Shown: piece after piece, positions 1 to 13,418 of the stretch
Numbering within the stretch: the first letter of the stretch is position 1
Layout of the letters: every line of letters begins with the position of its first letter
Assembly: GCA_905221605.1 (NCBI GenBank)
Contig: CAJNDS010002497.1
Span: 144,001 to 208,000 of the forward strand
Reading direction: 5' to 3'
Length of the DNA: 64,000 nt
DNA from: Symbiodinium natans
Lineage: Eukaryota; Sar; Dinophyceae; Suessiales; Symbiodiniaceae
Notes under the pieces: model-generated
Seen by the model: the letters and a program-made list of their open reading frames with translations, nothing else
Told to the model about the DNA's origin: nothing
The model's database searches: none
Program-made: the position numbers and the translations under genes

Positions 1-53
1 CGGCCTTGGAACTTGGTCTTAGCCGGCGCGCTAAACCCTGAACCCTAAACCCT

Positions 54-108
54 AAACTCTGAACCCTAAACCCTAAACCCTAAACCCTAGACCCTAAACT
101 CTGCTAGC
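54..108. repeat. CCCTAAA array
   Basis: Imperfect telomeric heptamers near the left edge. Confidence 0.8.
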
Positions 109-164
109 TGCGACCAACCCCCTACATCCAACATATGTTCAGGGGCTGTATGGTTCAATGGTAC

Positions 165-241
165 TTAAGGTTTAGGGTTTAGGGTTTAGGGTTTAGGGTT
201 TAGGGTTTAGGGTTTAGGGTTTAGGGTTTAGGGTTTAGGGC
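165..241. repeat. TTTAGGG array
   Basis: About ten perfect heptamers, opposite in orientation to the array 60 bp to the left. Confidence 0.95.
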
Positions 242-708
242 CTTTCTGGGGCTTCTACGAAGCTAGGGTTGTTGGGATTCCTGGGGTCCTCAAAGGGAAG
301 AAGGCACTTTCAACACCCCAAAACATCCCCAGTTGCCTGGCTGTCTTTCCTGTACAGGCCCAAACTTAGAAAAGTATCTGAGGGCCAAATTTGCCTTAAT
401 TTGGGTCCCTTGTTATGTAGCCAGTAGATACACTATGCATGAGACGGGCACATACTTCGGATCCCTACAGACAAGCGTAGGGGGCCATACTAAGGGCCCA
501 TGGTTCCGACCTTAGAAACTACCCGACATGCGGGCTTACTTTCTGGGCTCTACCCTCTACCCGACGCGATTCTGCAAGCCGCCCCTGTAGACCCAAATCC
601 CCAGTGCCCTGTCATATGCTACAATGCAAGCAATCGGGTTCAGGTTTCGGTCTTCTTAAAACCCTAAACACTAAACCCTAAGCCCCTTAAACCCTCTAAG
701 AAGACCGC

Positions 709-775
709 CTATCTCCGCATAGTCCCGATGAACCAGGTGCGCAATGGCTTCGACCATGCCATATCGCTGATCGTC
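709..775 (-). CDS. ABC1-kinase exon: post-DFG helix
   Basis: 67-nt exon reading [19 protein letters not shown] then AEI, the conserved helix after DFG. Acceptor CTCCGAG, GC donor. Downstream islands at 516-643, 116-159 and 1-35 may hold further C-terminal exons, but none was assigned firmly. The last contains PAKTKFQG on the minus strand. Confidence 0.92.
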
Positions 776-3700
776 CTCGGAGGCTGCAGGTTAAGGAGGT
801 TTAGGGTTTAGGGTTTAGGGTTTAGGGTTTAGCCCATCTAAACCCTAACCCTAAACCCTAAATGAAAAACCCCAAAACCCAAAACCCTGAACCCTAAGCC
901 CTAAGCCCTAAGCCCTGACCCAAAACCCTGAACCCTAAGCCCTAAGCCCTAAGCCCTGAGCCCTAAGCCCTAAGCCCTAAGCCCTAAGCCCTAAGCCCTA
1001 AGCCCTAAGCCCTAAGCCCTAAGCCCTAAGCCCTACCATGTGAACCCTGAAGCTCTCCAATCAGACAAGATGTGATGGGGGCGCATGCGAACCTTTTGTT
1101 AACCTTGCGCTGCCAGGCTTGGTTTCACCCTAAACCCTAAACCCTAAACCCTAAACCCTAAACCCTAAACCCTAAACCCTAAACCCTAAACCCTAAACCC
1201 TAAACCCTAAACCCTAAACCCTAAACCCTAAACCCTAAACCCTAAACCCTAACTCGGCCTCAAGCACACAAGTCCACCCGCATAGTGAGGGTTTAGGGTC
1301 TAGGGCTGCAACCCTAAACCCTAAACCCTAAAGCAACCCTTCAGGTCTTTAGGGTTTAGGGCTTAGGGCTCGAAGTAGTGTCCCCTTACCGGGTAGCTGG
1401 GTAAACATGCAGGCCCGCTGCTCAGAATGATGCACAAACTTCAAGAATGGCTCGCCCCCCGCCCCCGCCCCCAACGGAGGATACGCCCTCAAGCCAGTGT
1501 AAACTGAAAAGATTGACATCTTTGGAGCTAAAGTTTCAGAAAGCTATAAAGCAGTCCCTGAAACTTTATCCGGACCTGAACATTCTCAATAAAACCCTAA
1601 AGAAAGCAAAACCCCAAACCCGAAACCCGAAACCCTAACGAATCTTGCCCAAGCCGCCGTGATTTTCGTCATCAGCCCAAAGTCCAAAATCGCGAGCCTG
1701 GGCTTTCGGGCGTAGGGGTTTAGGATTTAGGGTTTAGGGTTTAGGGTGATTAGGTTTGGGACTTAGGGATATGAGGTGTTGGGGGTGTAGGGTTTAGGGT
1801 TATTCGGTTTGGCATGTAGGGTTTAGGGTTAGGTTTGGGGTTTAGGGTTCTTTGGTTTGGGATCTGGGGATTAGGGTTATTCGGTTTGGGGTTTAGGGTT
1901 TAAGGTTATTAGCTTTGGGGTTTGGGTTTGGGGTTACTAGGTTTTGGATTAGGGTTACTAGGTTTGAGGCTTAGGGTTAGAGGTTTTGGTTTAGGGTTAT
2001 TAGGTTAGGGGTTTAGGGTTTAGGGTTGTGAGAATTGAGGTTTAGGCGTTCTCTTGAAGTACAGGGTTTTGGGTTTAGTTTAGGGTTTAGGGCTGAGGGT
2101 TTAGAATACGAGACCCTCAATCCCTAAACCCTGTCCTCTAAACGAAGTACAGCCCCTTAGAACTCCGTACGTCGCGATCGCGACACGGTGGCTTCCACAG
2201 CTCGGACATCCGCATCTTCCGACTGCTTTTTTGACGATTGGGATTAGGGTAGACCTACGATACTTTCATGCAGGGTTTGAAGTTTAGGAATGTAGGGTTG
2301 ATAGGGTGTTCACTTCTAGGACTTGCCAGGGTTGAACCCTAAACCCTAAACCCTAAACCCGAAACCCCAAACCCCAAACCCCAAACCCTAAACCCCAAAC
2401 CCTACACCCCAAACCTCTCTGCTTCGCTTGTCTTGGGCCCCCCGGCCGTCCGTCCGGCGTGCGGAGCATGTTCCCGGGATGGGGGTCCGCATGGAACAGC
2501 CCCTGCTGCGGTGTAGGGTTTAGGGTTTAGGGTTTAGGGTTTAGGGTTTAGGGTTTAGGGTTTAGGGTTTAGGGTTTAGGGTTTAGGGTTTAGGGCTTAG
2601 GGCTTAGGGCTTAGGGTTTAGACGGCCGATTTGGCCCGCTAATTTTTCCCTAAGACCTAAACTTAACCCCTTCACAGGGGTGGTACGATTTGTGGGGGAG
2701 TCAGAGTGTTGGCGTTTTGGGGATTTCGGGTTTAGGGTTTGGAACTTCAGGCTTTTCGGCGTTTAGGCAGTCACAAACAGAGAATCCATCCCAGAATCTC
2801 GAAATCCCCTCGTCTCGGGCCAGACGGCGACGCCTTGAACCATCCAAAAGCCTTCCCGAGGTTTAGTGTTTTTTTGGGGTTCAGAAGGTGCAACTCAGGG
2901 TTTGGGAGGCTCTTGAACTCTACAGAAGCCCTAAACCTTAAACATCCCTCTACCCTAAACCCTAGACTACCCTAAAACCCCAAACCCTAAATACCCTAAA
3001 TACCCTAAATACCCTAAATACCCTAAATACCCTAAATACCCTAAATACCCTAAATACCCTAAATACCCTAAATACCCTAAATGCCCTAAATACCCTAAAT
3101 ACCCTAAATACCCTAAATACCCTAAATACCCTAAATTCCCTAAATACCCCAAAATCCCAAAACCCTCAAACCGGGCCTTGTCTAGCAGCTGTGTCAGGTA
3201 TGCGACGACCCCCACCTCGGAAGTGGCAGATGGAGGATGCGGGCGCAGTTGAGGTTTAGAATTTTAGGGTTGGGGGTTTTAGGGTTTAGGGTTGGAACCT
3301 TATCACAGGGCTTAGGGCCCTGTGTCTTCATTGTTCCGTGCTGACTGTGAAAGGCGGGGGAAAGCTGTCAACACCTGAGCCTGAAACAATAAGGAGTATA
3401 CCTTGGGATGTTCCCCCTTAGGCTAACAGTCCTTATTATGGATCTGTAAGGCATCTTATAGGCCCTCATTTGGAACAGCCCCCCCCCCCCCCCCCAGCAT
3501 AAATCTCTTGAAGACGCATTCACCAGCTGCCGGACATCACCTGCCTGGACAGGCAGGAAGGGAGTGAGAGTGAGGGGAGACTTGAGAACTTCGTCTGATT
3601 GAGGAAGACCCTGACGAACCTCATTCTGTACTAGAACCGAAAAAACACCCTAAGCCCTAAACCCTACACCCTAAATCCTAAACCCCATCCTAAACCCTGA

Positions 3701-6700
3701 ACCCTGAACCACAACGCACCAAGATAAATGCACAAGGAGAGGCTCTCGGGGCACTCCGGAACCTCGAAGATTTAAAGCCCTTGGTTTAGGGCTTAGGGTT
3801 TAGGGTTTAGGGTTTAGGGTTTAGGGTTTAGGGTTTAGGGTTTGGGGTGTAGAGGTGCACGTGGGAAGGGAGAGTCAGGCGTCGGGGTTTCCCGATATCT
3901 CCATGTCAGATATTTGCCAACATCATCACCCTAAACCCTAAACCCTCTAGGGGGGCATCTCCACAGTGTTCATTTAGCTGCATATCTGGGCTCTCCAAAG
4001 CGCAACAGTCCGAAGCATCAGGGGCAACCCCAGCCCAGCACATGTCAACTTGCAGTCTTTGTGCCCTGGAGATACCTCATCCATACACCCTAGAAACCCT
4101 CAAAGGGTTCAGGGTTTAGGGTTTAGGGTTTAGGGTTTAGGGTTTAGGGCTTCGAGCTTCGGCCTGGGATTGCGAAAGCTTCTCGCCTTCCACCCACTCG
4201 GCGACATGAACCTCCCACTTGGCCCAAAGGGTTTAGGGTTTAGGGTTCAGGGTTTAGGGTTTAGGGTTTAGGGTTCAGGGTTTAGGGTCTCAACCCTCAA
4301 CCCTAAATTTCAGGGCTGCAGGGCAAAAGCTATGGCTTGTGGAATGGGAAGCCTAGGGTTAGGGTTTAGGGTTTACTCTTTGGGGTTTAGGGCTTCTGGG
4401 TGGTGGCGCTCGGATGGGTTGACAAGCCGGGGCACGGCCTTTGCCGTGTCCTGCGCGGGCCCCGCAAGTGCAACAAACTTGTGGCGGCCCTGGTGCCGTC
4501 ACAGGCACGCATGACTTCAGTCACAAGCACAATCACCCTAAACCCTAAACCGTAAGCCCTACAAACCCTATGCCTTGAACACGGCACTTATGCCCAAAAA
4601 GAAAACGATGCGCCTTACGGCAGCAGTACTGCTCGAAGTTCTTGGGGATCTTCACCTCTGCACACGAGTGCGGTGGCTACTGGAGAGGGTGTAGGGTTTA
4701 GGGTTTAGGGTTTAGGGTTTAGGGTTTAGGGTTTAGGGTTTAGGGTTTAGGGTTTAGGGTTTTGTTCAGGGATGCGGGTTTGGGGCTTAAGGCTTCGGAT
4801 TTGGAGGTTCAGGGTCTTAAAAGCCTTTTCAAAAACAAACAACAAGGAACCCCAACGCAAAATAAATTTCTGTTGCTTCTGAGGAGTATATCCGACGAAC
4901 ATTCTCACAATGCGGCGTTCAACATTCCATTAGTTTTGGGTCTTGAGGTCTGGCCCTAGGGTTTAAATTTAGGGTTTAGGGTTTAGTCTGGCCCCCCTCT
5001 TATGTGAGATATGTGCGTGGTATGGTGAAGGCCCCACCACACAACATGCAGCATGCTAAGAACCCGAAACCCTGCATACAGTACGACCCCAAACACTCAA
5101 CCAAATTGCAACTGGGACAAGACACCCGGTCCAAGTGTGCCATGTCCATCTCGACCTGAATGCCGTTCTTGCACTCCTGACATCAAAGCGCCAGAAGGCA
5201 CTGTGGGCCCAGCAAGCGCAGGGGCTTGACGAAATGGATTCCGAAATGAGCTGCCGGTGCACAGGTTTTCGGGCACAGCCGGAGGTTTAGGTTGGCGAAA
5301 CTGAAAAATTGACTTAAAACGACAACGTTCTCAAGACAAGGAACTTTACACAGAGGCTAAATTTGATTTAGGCTTCGTGTACACTACTACGTCTAGGCTG
5401 CGTGACAACTCTGTACACGACAGGGCCTCCGTACCTAATTCTTGCACCGACATGAACCTTTTGGTCGGAAATCTCGCCGACCTAAGCCCTAAACCCTAAA
5501 CCCTAAACCCTAAACCCATGCACCACAGTGGCCTTGTTGTAGTCCAGCTCCTCGTAGATGCGGGCGGCAAACTCCTGGGTTTAAGGTGGCTTAGGGTTTA
5601 GGGTTTAAGGTTTAGGGTTTAGGGTTTAGGGTTTAGGGTTTGGGGTTTGGGGTTTGGGGTTTGGGGTTTGGGGTTTGGGGTTTGGGGTTTGGGGTTTGGG
5701 GTTTCGGGCTTGGGGTTCAGGGTTCAGGGTTCAGGGTTCAGGGTTCAGGGTTTAGGGTTTAGGGTTTAGGGTTTAGGGTTCAGGGTTCAGGGTTTAGGGT
5801 TTAGGGTTTAGGGTTTCGGGCTTGGGTTTTGGGGTTCAGGGCGCGCTTTGGCGACCTCTGCACCATGCCCTAATTCCAAAGAATACCAGTGAGCTCTTGA
5901 ACCTTTTTGGCCGATTTACATATATATATATATATATATATTATGTATATATATACACACATACATATACATATATATATATACACATACATATATACAT
6001 ATATATATATATGCACAATATGTATATGTATGTATGTATATATATATATATATATATATTATCTTGTTTATCGGTACTTTCCTAAATTGGGGTCCCTTTT
6101 CGGGTACCCTTTAATAAGGGATCCCAAACAGGGAACCTGATTGAATTAGAGAACTATCCGTAATATATATATATATATATATTATGTAGACACACACACA
6201 CACGTTGCTTGCGGTACAATGTTGAATTGAGGGTGTTCGGGTTTGCGGGCATTGAGGTCTGAAAGATGGAGATGTTCTGGTGTGGGGGCTGGTGTCTTAA
6301 AGTAGGGGGTTTTGGCTTCGGGCATTTTTCTGGCCGGAGCATGAGACTTTTTGATTGACAGGAGCTTTGGGGATTCGACATTCCCGGAAAACCGCAAACA
6401 AGCCCTAGTGCGCGGGCTTGGGTTGAGGGTTCAGGGCTCAGGGCTTAGAATCTGTTCTCCTAAACCCTAAACCCTGAAACGTAAACCTAAACCCTAAACC
6501 CTAAACCCTAAACTCTAAACCCTAAACCCCAAACCCTAACCCTAAACCCTAAACCCTAGGTACTTTCGCACAAGTGGCATCGAGGAGAGACACGAAGTCT
6601 GTCCGCCGGCTATCCCGAAGGCCGACGTCTTGCAACCAAGTGGTGAACCTTGTGACTTTTGGGAGGGTCAGGGTTCAGCATTCAGGGTTCAGGGTTCAGG

Positions 6701-9700
6701 AATCAGGGTTCAGGGTTTAGGGCTTAGGGTTCAAGTCTGTCATCAGGACTGCTCCCTGAAACTACTCCCCCCGATGTTTTATGCATTCTTGCGTCTATCG
6801 CGTCTGCATATTTGGGGCGAGTGGCCGGCTCTGGTGCCTCATTTAACAGAGTCACGAAGCGAAACCACACACACACAAGCTGCCACAAAACAGTATCGAA
6901 CACCTGCCACTTCGTCCTTGGTGCCCCTAAACTCTAAACCCTAAACCCTAAACCCTAAACCCTAAACCCTAAACCTTAAACCCTAAACCCTAAACCCTAA
7001 ACCCTAATTTCCTGCTTGAGGACATGGTGGCGGACTCCCTGGCCCCCCAGAAATGCCGCCTAGCACCCGGGTTGCCTGAACTCCCTGGACGCGTGGCGAA
7101 ATTGTAGCCACTTGGTTGGAATAGTTGGCGTTTATTTGCTCACTCTCTGCGGCCTAAACCCTAAACCCTAAACCCTAAACCCTAAACCCTAAACCCTAAA
7201 CCCTAAACCCTAAACCCTAAACCCATCAGAACCCATCGGAACCGAGATGCCCAGCCAGCTTGCGGATGAGGTAAAGGTCCAAGGAAACCTTGGATTTGAC
7301 GGCGCCCAAGACCCTAACACCTGAATGGGCCCGAAACCCTCATCCCTAAACCCTAAACCCGAAACCCTAAGCCCTAAACCCTAAACTAAACCCTAAACCC
7401 TAAACTCTAAACCCTAAGCCCTATACCCTGAACCCTAAACCCTAAACCTCCACCCTAAATCCGAAATCCTACCCCCTGGAAACGAAACTCTAAACCCCAA
7501 ACAGGCAATCGCTCTAAACCCGCCAACCTCCTAGCTCTATTGGCCGCCCCACAAGACTCCAGAAATCCGAGGTTGCAGATTTAGGGGTTTCCCAGGATGG
7601 GGGTTCCATTTTTTGGGGTGCTATGATTTAATTCTTTTTTGGGGGTATACTTTTTGCGTGGTGCCCATTTCAGGCTCGAAGGCTTTGTAGTGGTCAGAGG
7701 TTTTGGATCTTAGACTGCTCGCAGGGTTGGGGGTGGGGGGGGGGGGGGGGGGGGGGGGTGGTGGGGAGGTGGTATAGAAAACGCAGATCGGCAACTGGGG
7801 AAGAGAATAGAAAGCTGACCCTGTTGTGTTTCGCTGCGTAGAAAAGGGGACGCAACCCATGCAAAAATAAAAAAAGACAATTAAACCCTAAGCCCTAAGC
7901 CCTAAACCCTAAACCCTAAACCCTAAACCCTAAACCCACGCCTTAACTCTGAGCAGAAGGGACGGTCTCGAGAACCGCAGGTCGTTGCACTTTCACAGCC
8001 ACCTGCGCTCCTGGGAGGGAGATGCTTTGGGGTTATAGGGTTTAGGATTTAGGGTTTAGGGTTTAGAGTTTAGGGTTTGGGGTTCGGGGTTTAGCGTTTT
8101 GGGTTTTTCAGGGTTTAGGGAAGGCTTTGGGGGTATCTTTTGGGGGTCTTCCAGTGTTGGGCACCCTGAGTGCCTGTTCCATGAGTTTTCCATGAGGGTT
8201 TAGGGTTTAGGGTTTAGGGTTTAGGGTTTAGGGTTTAGGGTTGAGGGTGTAGGGTTCAAGGTTTGGTGTTTGGGGTTTAAGGTAGGGAACAAAGGAGAGC
8301 GAGAGGGAGAAAGAGAGAGAGAGAGAGACAGAGTGAAACAAAGAGAAATAGGGGGAGAGCATCAGAAAGTGAGAGGGGGACAGAGGAAGACAATGATTGT
8401 CAAATTTCGTTGACAACTTAGTCTCCAAAGCACCCTAAACCCTAAACCCTGAAACAAAAAACCCTAAACCCTAAACCCTAACTTTAAACCCTAAACCCTA
8501 AACCCGAAGACCTTGTCACTTGACCCCAACGGCACAAACCTGCAAGCACTCAACTTGTGGACCCAAGCGTCAAGCTTAGGGTATAGGGTTTTTAGGGTTT
8601 TTAGGGTTTTTAGGGTTTTTAGGGTTTTTAGGGTTTTTAGGGTTTTTCGGGTTTTTAGGGTTTTTAGGGTTTTTAGGGTTTAGGGCTTAGGGGTTAAGAG
8701 TTTTGCTCCTTGCGGTTCGCGAAGTTCTGCCTTGTAGACCTGTCCGCTCGGGCTCTTGCAGCGCATTTGGGAGCGGAGGTGGGGCGGTTTCAGGGCTCAG
8801 GGAACTACGAACTCCCTTAGTTGTCCAGTAACCTGGTGGAACTAAAGGTTAACCTTTGGGATTATAAGGGGCTTATATTACCCCAAAAAGGTTAAAGGTT
8901 GCCTACTCTACTACTAGGCTCTGGAGAAAGAAGAGGTTCAAGGATGTTTTGTTTGCTTTTCGTTTCGTTCTTTTTTTTTTGGGGGGGGGGAAGCCTCGCG
9001 AGTGGGCTTTGGAGGGGTTGCTTTGGGCTGGAAATCATTGGAAATCATTTCGAACTCAAGTTTCGAATTCGGGGTAAGAAAGCCGTTTTGGAGATGATAT
9101 GCCACAAAAAAATTACTCACAAGCCTAGACCCTATAATATCTAAACTCTAACCCTGAACCCCCTGAAAGCTCGGGCCGAACTCCTACCACCCACCAGCCA
9201 AGGCCCCGAAACCCTAGGGCTTTAGGCTGTTGATGGTGAGGGGGCTTTTTTTTCCGGGGGGAGGGGGGGGGGGGGGGGAAGGGCTTTTCGAGTTGAGGGT
9301 ATAGGGTCTGAGACCAGTCCGAAAGGAACCCTAAACCCGAAACCCCAAACCCCTGAACCCTAAACCCTAAACCCTAAACCCTACACCCCAAACCCTAAAA
9401 CCCTAAACCCTAAACCCTAAACCCTAAACCCTAAACCCTAAACCCTAAACCCTAAACCCTAAACCTGCAGCAACGACTCCCACCTGACCCAGGGAGGCGG
9501 CAGCCACAGGCTCAGGGGTCATGGTGACAAACCTTTGACGCTCCGAACGACGCTGTGCTTGGGGTTTAGGGTTTAGGGTTTAGGGTTTAGGGTTTAGGGT
9601 TTAGGGTTTAGGGTTTAGGGTTTAGGGTTTAGGGTTTAGGGTTTAGGGTTTAGGGTTTAGGGTTTAGGGTTTAGGGTTTGGGGTTTGGGGTTTGGGGTTT

Positions 9701-12700
9701 AGGGTTTGGGGTTTAGGGTTTGGGGTTTAGGATATGTACCCTAAGCTCAAAGCCATCCATCCCAAATCTCAAGCCACGGGTCAAAAAGAAATCGGGGCTA
9801 GGGGTTGAGTGGCCGGGCTTAGACTTGTGGCCCCGAAGCCCTGAACTTCAGCAACCCTAAACCCTAAACCCTAAACCCTAAACCCTAAACCCTAAACCCT
9901 AAACCCACATGGGTGGGCTGAGAGAGCCAGCCGAGTTGGACCTCCACCCTTTCTGTCTCCTTCGATTCGATCTGCACGCCCCCTCCCACCCCTCTTGCTT
10001 AGGGTTTAGGGTTTAGGGTTTAGGGTTTAGGGTTTAGGGTTTAGGGTTTAGGGTTTAGGGTTTAGGGTTTAGGGTTTAGGGTTTAGGGTTTAGGGTTTAG
10101 GGTTCTTGCAGACCGTCCATGTAATGATAAGGTCCAAAATGGATATTGCGCAAATAGGGAACCCCCTGATGTCCCAAAAATGGTATACTGCCTTTCGCAA
10201 GATGCGCGTAAGGCAGCCCCCAAAAAGAGTGCCTGCTATCGTAAACTCCTATATTGCGACCGAGGGCGTAGAACACATGGCTTCGCATCTGTCAAGGTTT
10301 GGCTCAGCCCTTAACCCACCCTACGCCACCCTGACCAATTACCATCAACGCTGCAGGGAGACGCCAAAAACCCAGGAGCTGGGCTTGGTTGCCCAGCAAC
10401 CATATAATAGTAAGGGTAGCCGTTTTTTGGGGTTGGTTACTTTGTAAGGGAACCTTGAACCAAAAAAAGGGCAAACGGGCACCACTGGGCTACCAAGTAG
10501 GTGAGCCCTAAACTACTATTTGCTTAAGAACCCCAAAAGAATAAAAAGCAATATTCCCTAAACTTCCCTTAATAAGGAATCTTATATCTTGTATTTTCCG
10601 GGGTTCTTCAGCAATTGGTAGTAAGCCACCCCCGTGGAGACAAGTGGGAACTGCAGCTGCGCCGCACGTCCTCCTTCTTGGTCGGCTTGCCGAACTTTTC
10701 GGAGAGCTCGCTCTCCTATATCCAAGGGTTTAGGGTTTAGGGTTCAGGGTTTAGGGTTTAGGGGTACTCCTAAATCCTAAACCCGAAACCCTAAACCCTA
10801 AACCCTAGAACCTCTAGCAATATTACATGGCATGGGGGTTCAGCATACCAGGAATCTGGGGGGTTACCAGGTAATGGGGGTCCTTGGGAGGGTGTCTAGG
10901 GTTTGGAGGATTTCGCAGATCCTTCTTCATGTTCGACCTGCCCCGTTTGTTGATTGCTGTGCACTACTTTAGAAGCATTAGGCTGGCCACATTGCGACTG
11001 CTAATTCGTTCTCGTTTTTGTCTACAGTCTATAGCTATCGATCCCATGATAGATAAATATAAATACAAATATAAATATCAATACACATACAAATATACAT
11101 ATAAACATACATATAAATATAATTCTATATATACATACATATATATATATACATATATGCTTACCCCCCCCCCCCCCCCCATGTACCCGCGCTTTGTGCT
11201 TGAAATTCTGGAAATTTCCGAAAAATCAAGGTTTTTAGGGCTTAGCGTAAAGGACGTCGGGAATAGGATTGATATTTGGGATTTAGGGGCTCTCCTCTCT
11301 AGGAATCAAGCAACCCCTTCTTCAGGGATTAGGGATAACAATTTGGGGAATGAAATGAAGGAAATAAGGTTTAGGGAGTAAGATTTGGGGATCAGGCTCT
11401 TTAGGATTTAGCACAGAGGACTTGGGAAATAAGATTGTTTTGTTAAATGCTCTCCTCAATAGGATGTAAGGATGCCCCTCTTTAAGGCTTAGGGAGTCAC
11501 ATTAAGGGAATAAATCTAGGGAACAAGATGTAGGGACCCCGTTCTTTAGGATTTAGTGATAAGGATTTGGGAAGTAGGATCCTTAAATTCTAAGGAGGAG
11601 AGCCCCTAAATCTTGAGAAGGAGAGCCCCTGAATCCTAACAAATCCTATTCTCTAAATCCTTTTCGCGAAGCCGTAAAGGGTGGGACCCAAATCTTACTC
11701 CCTCAATGTTATTCCCGAAGCCCTATTCCCTACAGAGGGGGCGTCCTTAAATCTTAAAGAGGAGCATCTTCAACAAACCTATCCCCCAAGTCCTTATCCT
11801 AAAATAGGAAGCAAGGATGCCCTTTCTTCGGGCTTCTGGAATAACATTGAAGAATACACCTAGGGAACAAGATGTAGGGACCCGGATCTTTAGGACTTCG
11901 TGATAAGGATTTGGGGAATAGGGTCCTCAAGTTCCAAAGGGGGAGAGCCCCTAAATCTTGAAAAGGAGAGCCCCTGAATCCTCAAAACAAATCCTATTCC
12001 CTACATATTTTTCACGAAGCCGTGAAAAGTGGCTTCTTTTCTCTAAATCTTAAAGAGTGGGATCCCTTGATCTTATTCCCTTACTATATTTACTCTGAAA
12101 TCCTATTCCCGAACCTGGAGAGGGTGTCCTTACATCTGAAAAACAGATCCTATTCACGAATTCGTTTTCGCTGAGCCTAAAGGGTGGGATCCCGAAATCC
12201 TCTTCCCCATCTTAATCCCTGAATATCTTTCCCTACGTCCTATTCCCTAAGCCCCAAAAAGAGGTCCGTCCCTAAACCCTAAACCCTAAACTTCAGCCTA
12301 ATCGAAAGCAAAAATGACTTTTATTGCCTCATTCTTTTCTTTAAAGCTTAAAGAGCGGATGCCTGAATCTTATTCCCTCATATTTGCTCTCAAATCCTGT
12401 TCCCGAACCCTGAAGAGGGATTCCTTACGTCTTATAAACAGGTCCTATTCCCTAAATCCTTTTCGCTAAGCCCTAAAGGGTGGGATCCCGACATCTTCTT
12501 CCCCACCTTATTCCCAGAATACTTTTCCCAAAGTCCTGTTCTCTAAGCCCCCAAGAGGGGTCCGTAAATCTTAAAGAGGAGAGTCCCTAGGAGAGCCCCA
12601 GATCCTAAGGATGCAAGCCCGCAAGCCTAGAACCTAAACTCTGAACCCTCTAAACCCTAAACCCTAAACCCTAGACCCTAAACCTAAACCCTAAACCCTA

Positions 12701-13343
12701 AACCCTAAACCCTAAACCCTAAACCCTAAACCCTAAACCCTAAACTTAAGCCTGAATCCGAAACCATGAGCCCTACATCGTGGGGCTGCGTGTGGCTTAG
12801 GGCCTAGAGAGCGGCTTTTCCCTAAACTTAATTAAGCCTAAATCCTGAAGAGCGGGGTCCCTGACTCCTGACTCCTGTTCCCGAAATCTTCTTTTCTTAA
12901 TGCCCTTCAAATCCTAAAGCACGAAGCCCATAAGGGTGGGATCCCTTTCCCGAAAGCTACTTTCCTTAATGCAGCAAGATGACACCGATTCAAAACAAAA
13001 TGAAACGCATTCAACTTGAATGCGCTCTTGGATTCAAGATTCAAGATCCAAGGTGCCCGGGAGAACTTGCCCGGGCACCTTGAATCTTGAATCTTGGATC
13101 CAAGGGCGCATTCAAGTTGAATGCGTTTTAAATCATTTGAATGCATTTCATCTTGTTTCATCTTGTTCCGGAGCGAAACTTGCGTGCTTATGTACACTAA
13201 ATCAAGTTAAATCAAGTATATTTCGGGCTCGTCTGCTTATATACGTTTTGCTGAGTTTGAGGCACTCACCCGATCCCAATAACCCACGCGTTTCTGCAGA
13301 AGCTGAGATTCTGGAAAAAGGCGTGGGTACATGGGGGGGTACC

Positions 13344-13374
<31 letters not shown>

Positions 13375-13386
13375 AAAAAAGTATAT

Positions 13387-13418
<32 letters not shown>

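Noticed and set aside
1-240. True chromosome end
   Set aside because: Arrays here are short, occur in both orientations and are no richer than elsewhere in the window; they are interstitial.
516-789. Plus-strand exons reading LYPLPDAILQAAPVDPNPQ and [20 protein letters not shown]
   Set aside because: They look coding with AG/GT edges, but the minus strand of 709-775 encodes the conserved ABC1 segment [14 protein letters not shown], so the second is an antisense shadow and the first lost its support.
5056-5262. Plus-strand open frame [20 protein letters not shown]
   Set aside because: The same bases on the minus strand give the phase-exact kinase exon [17 protein letters not shown].
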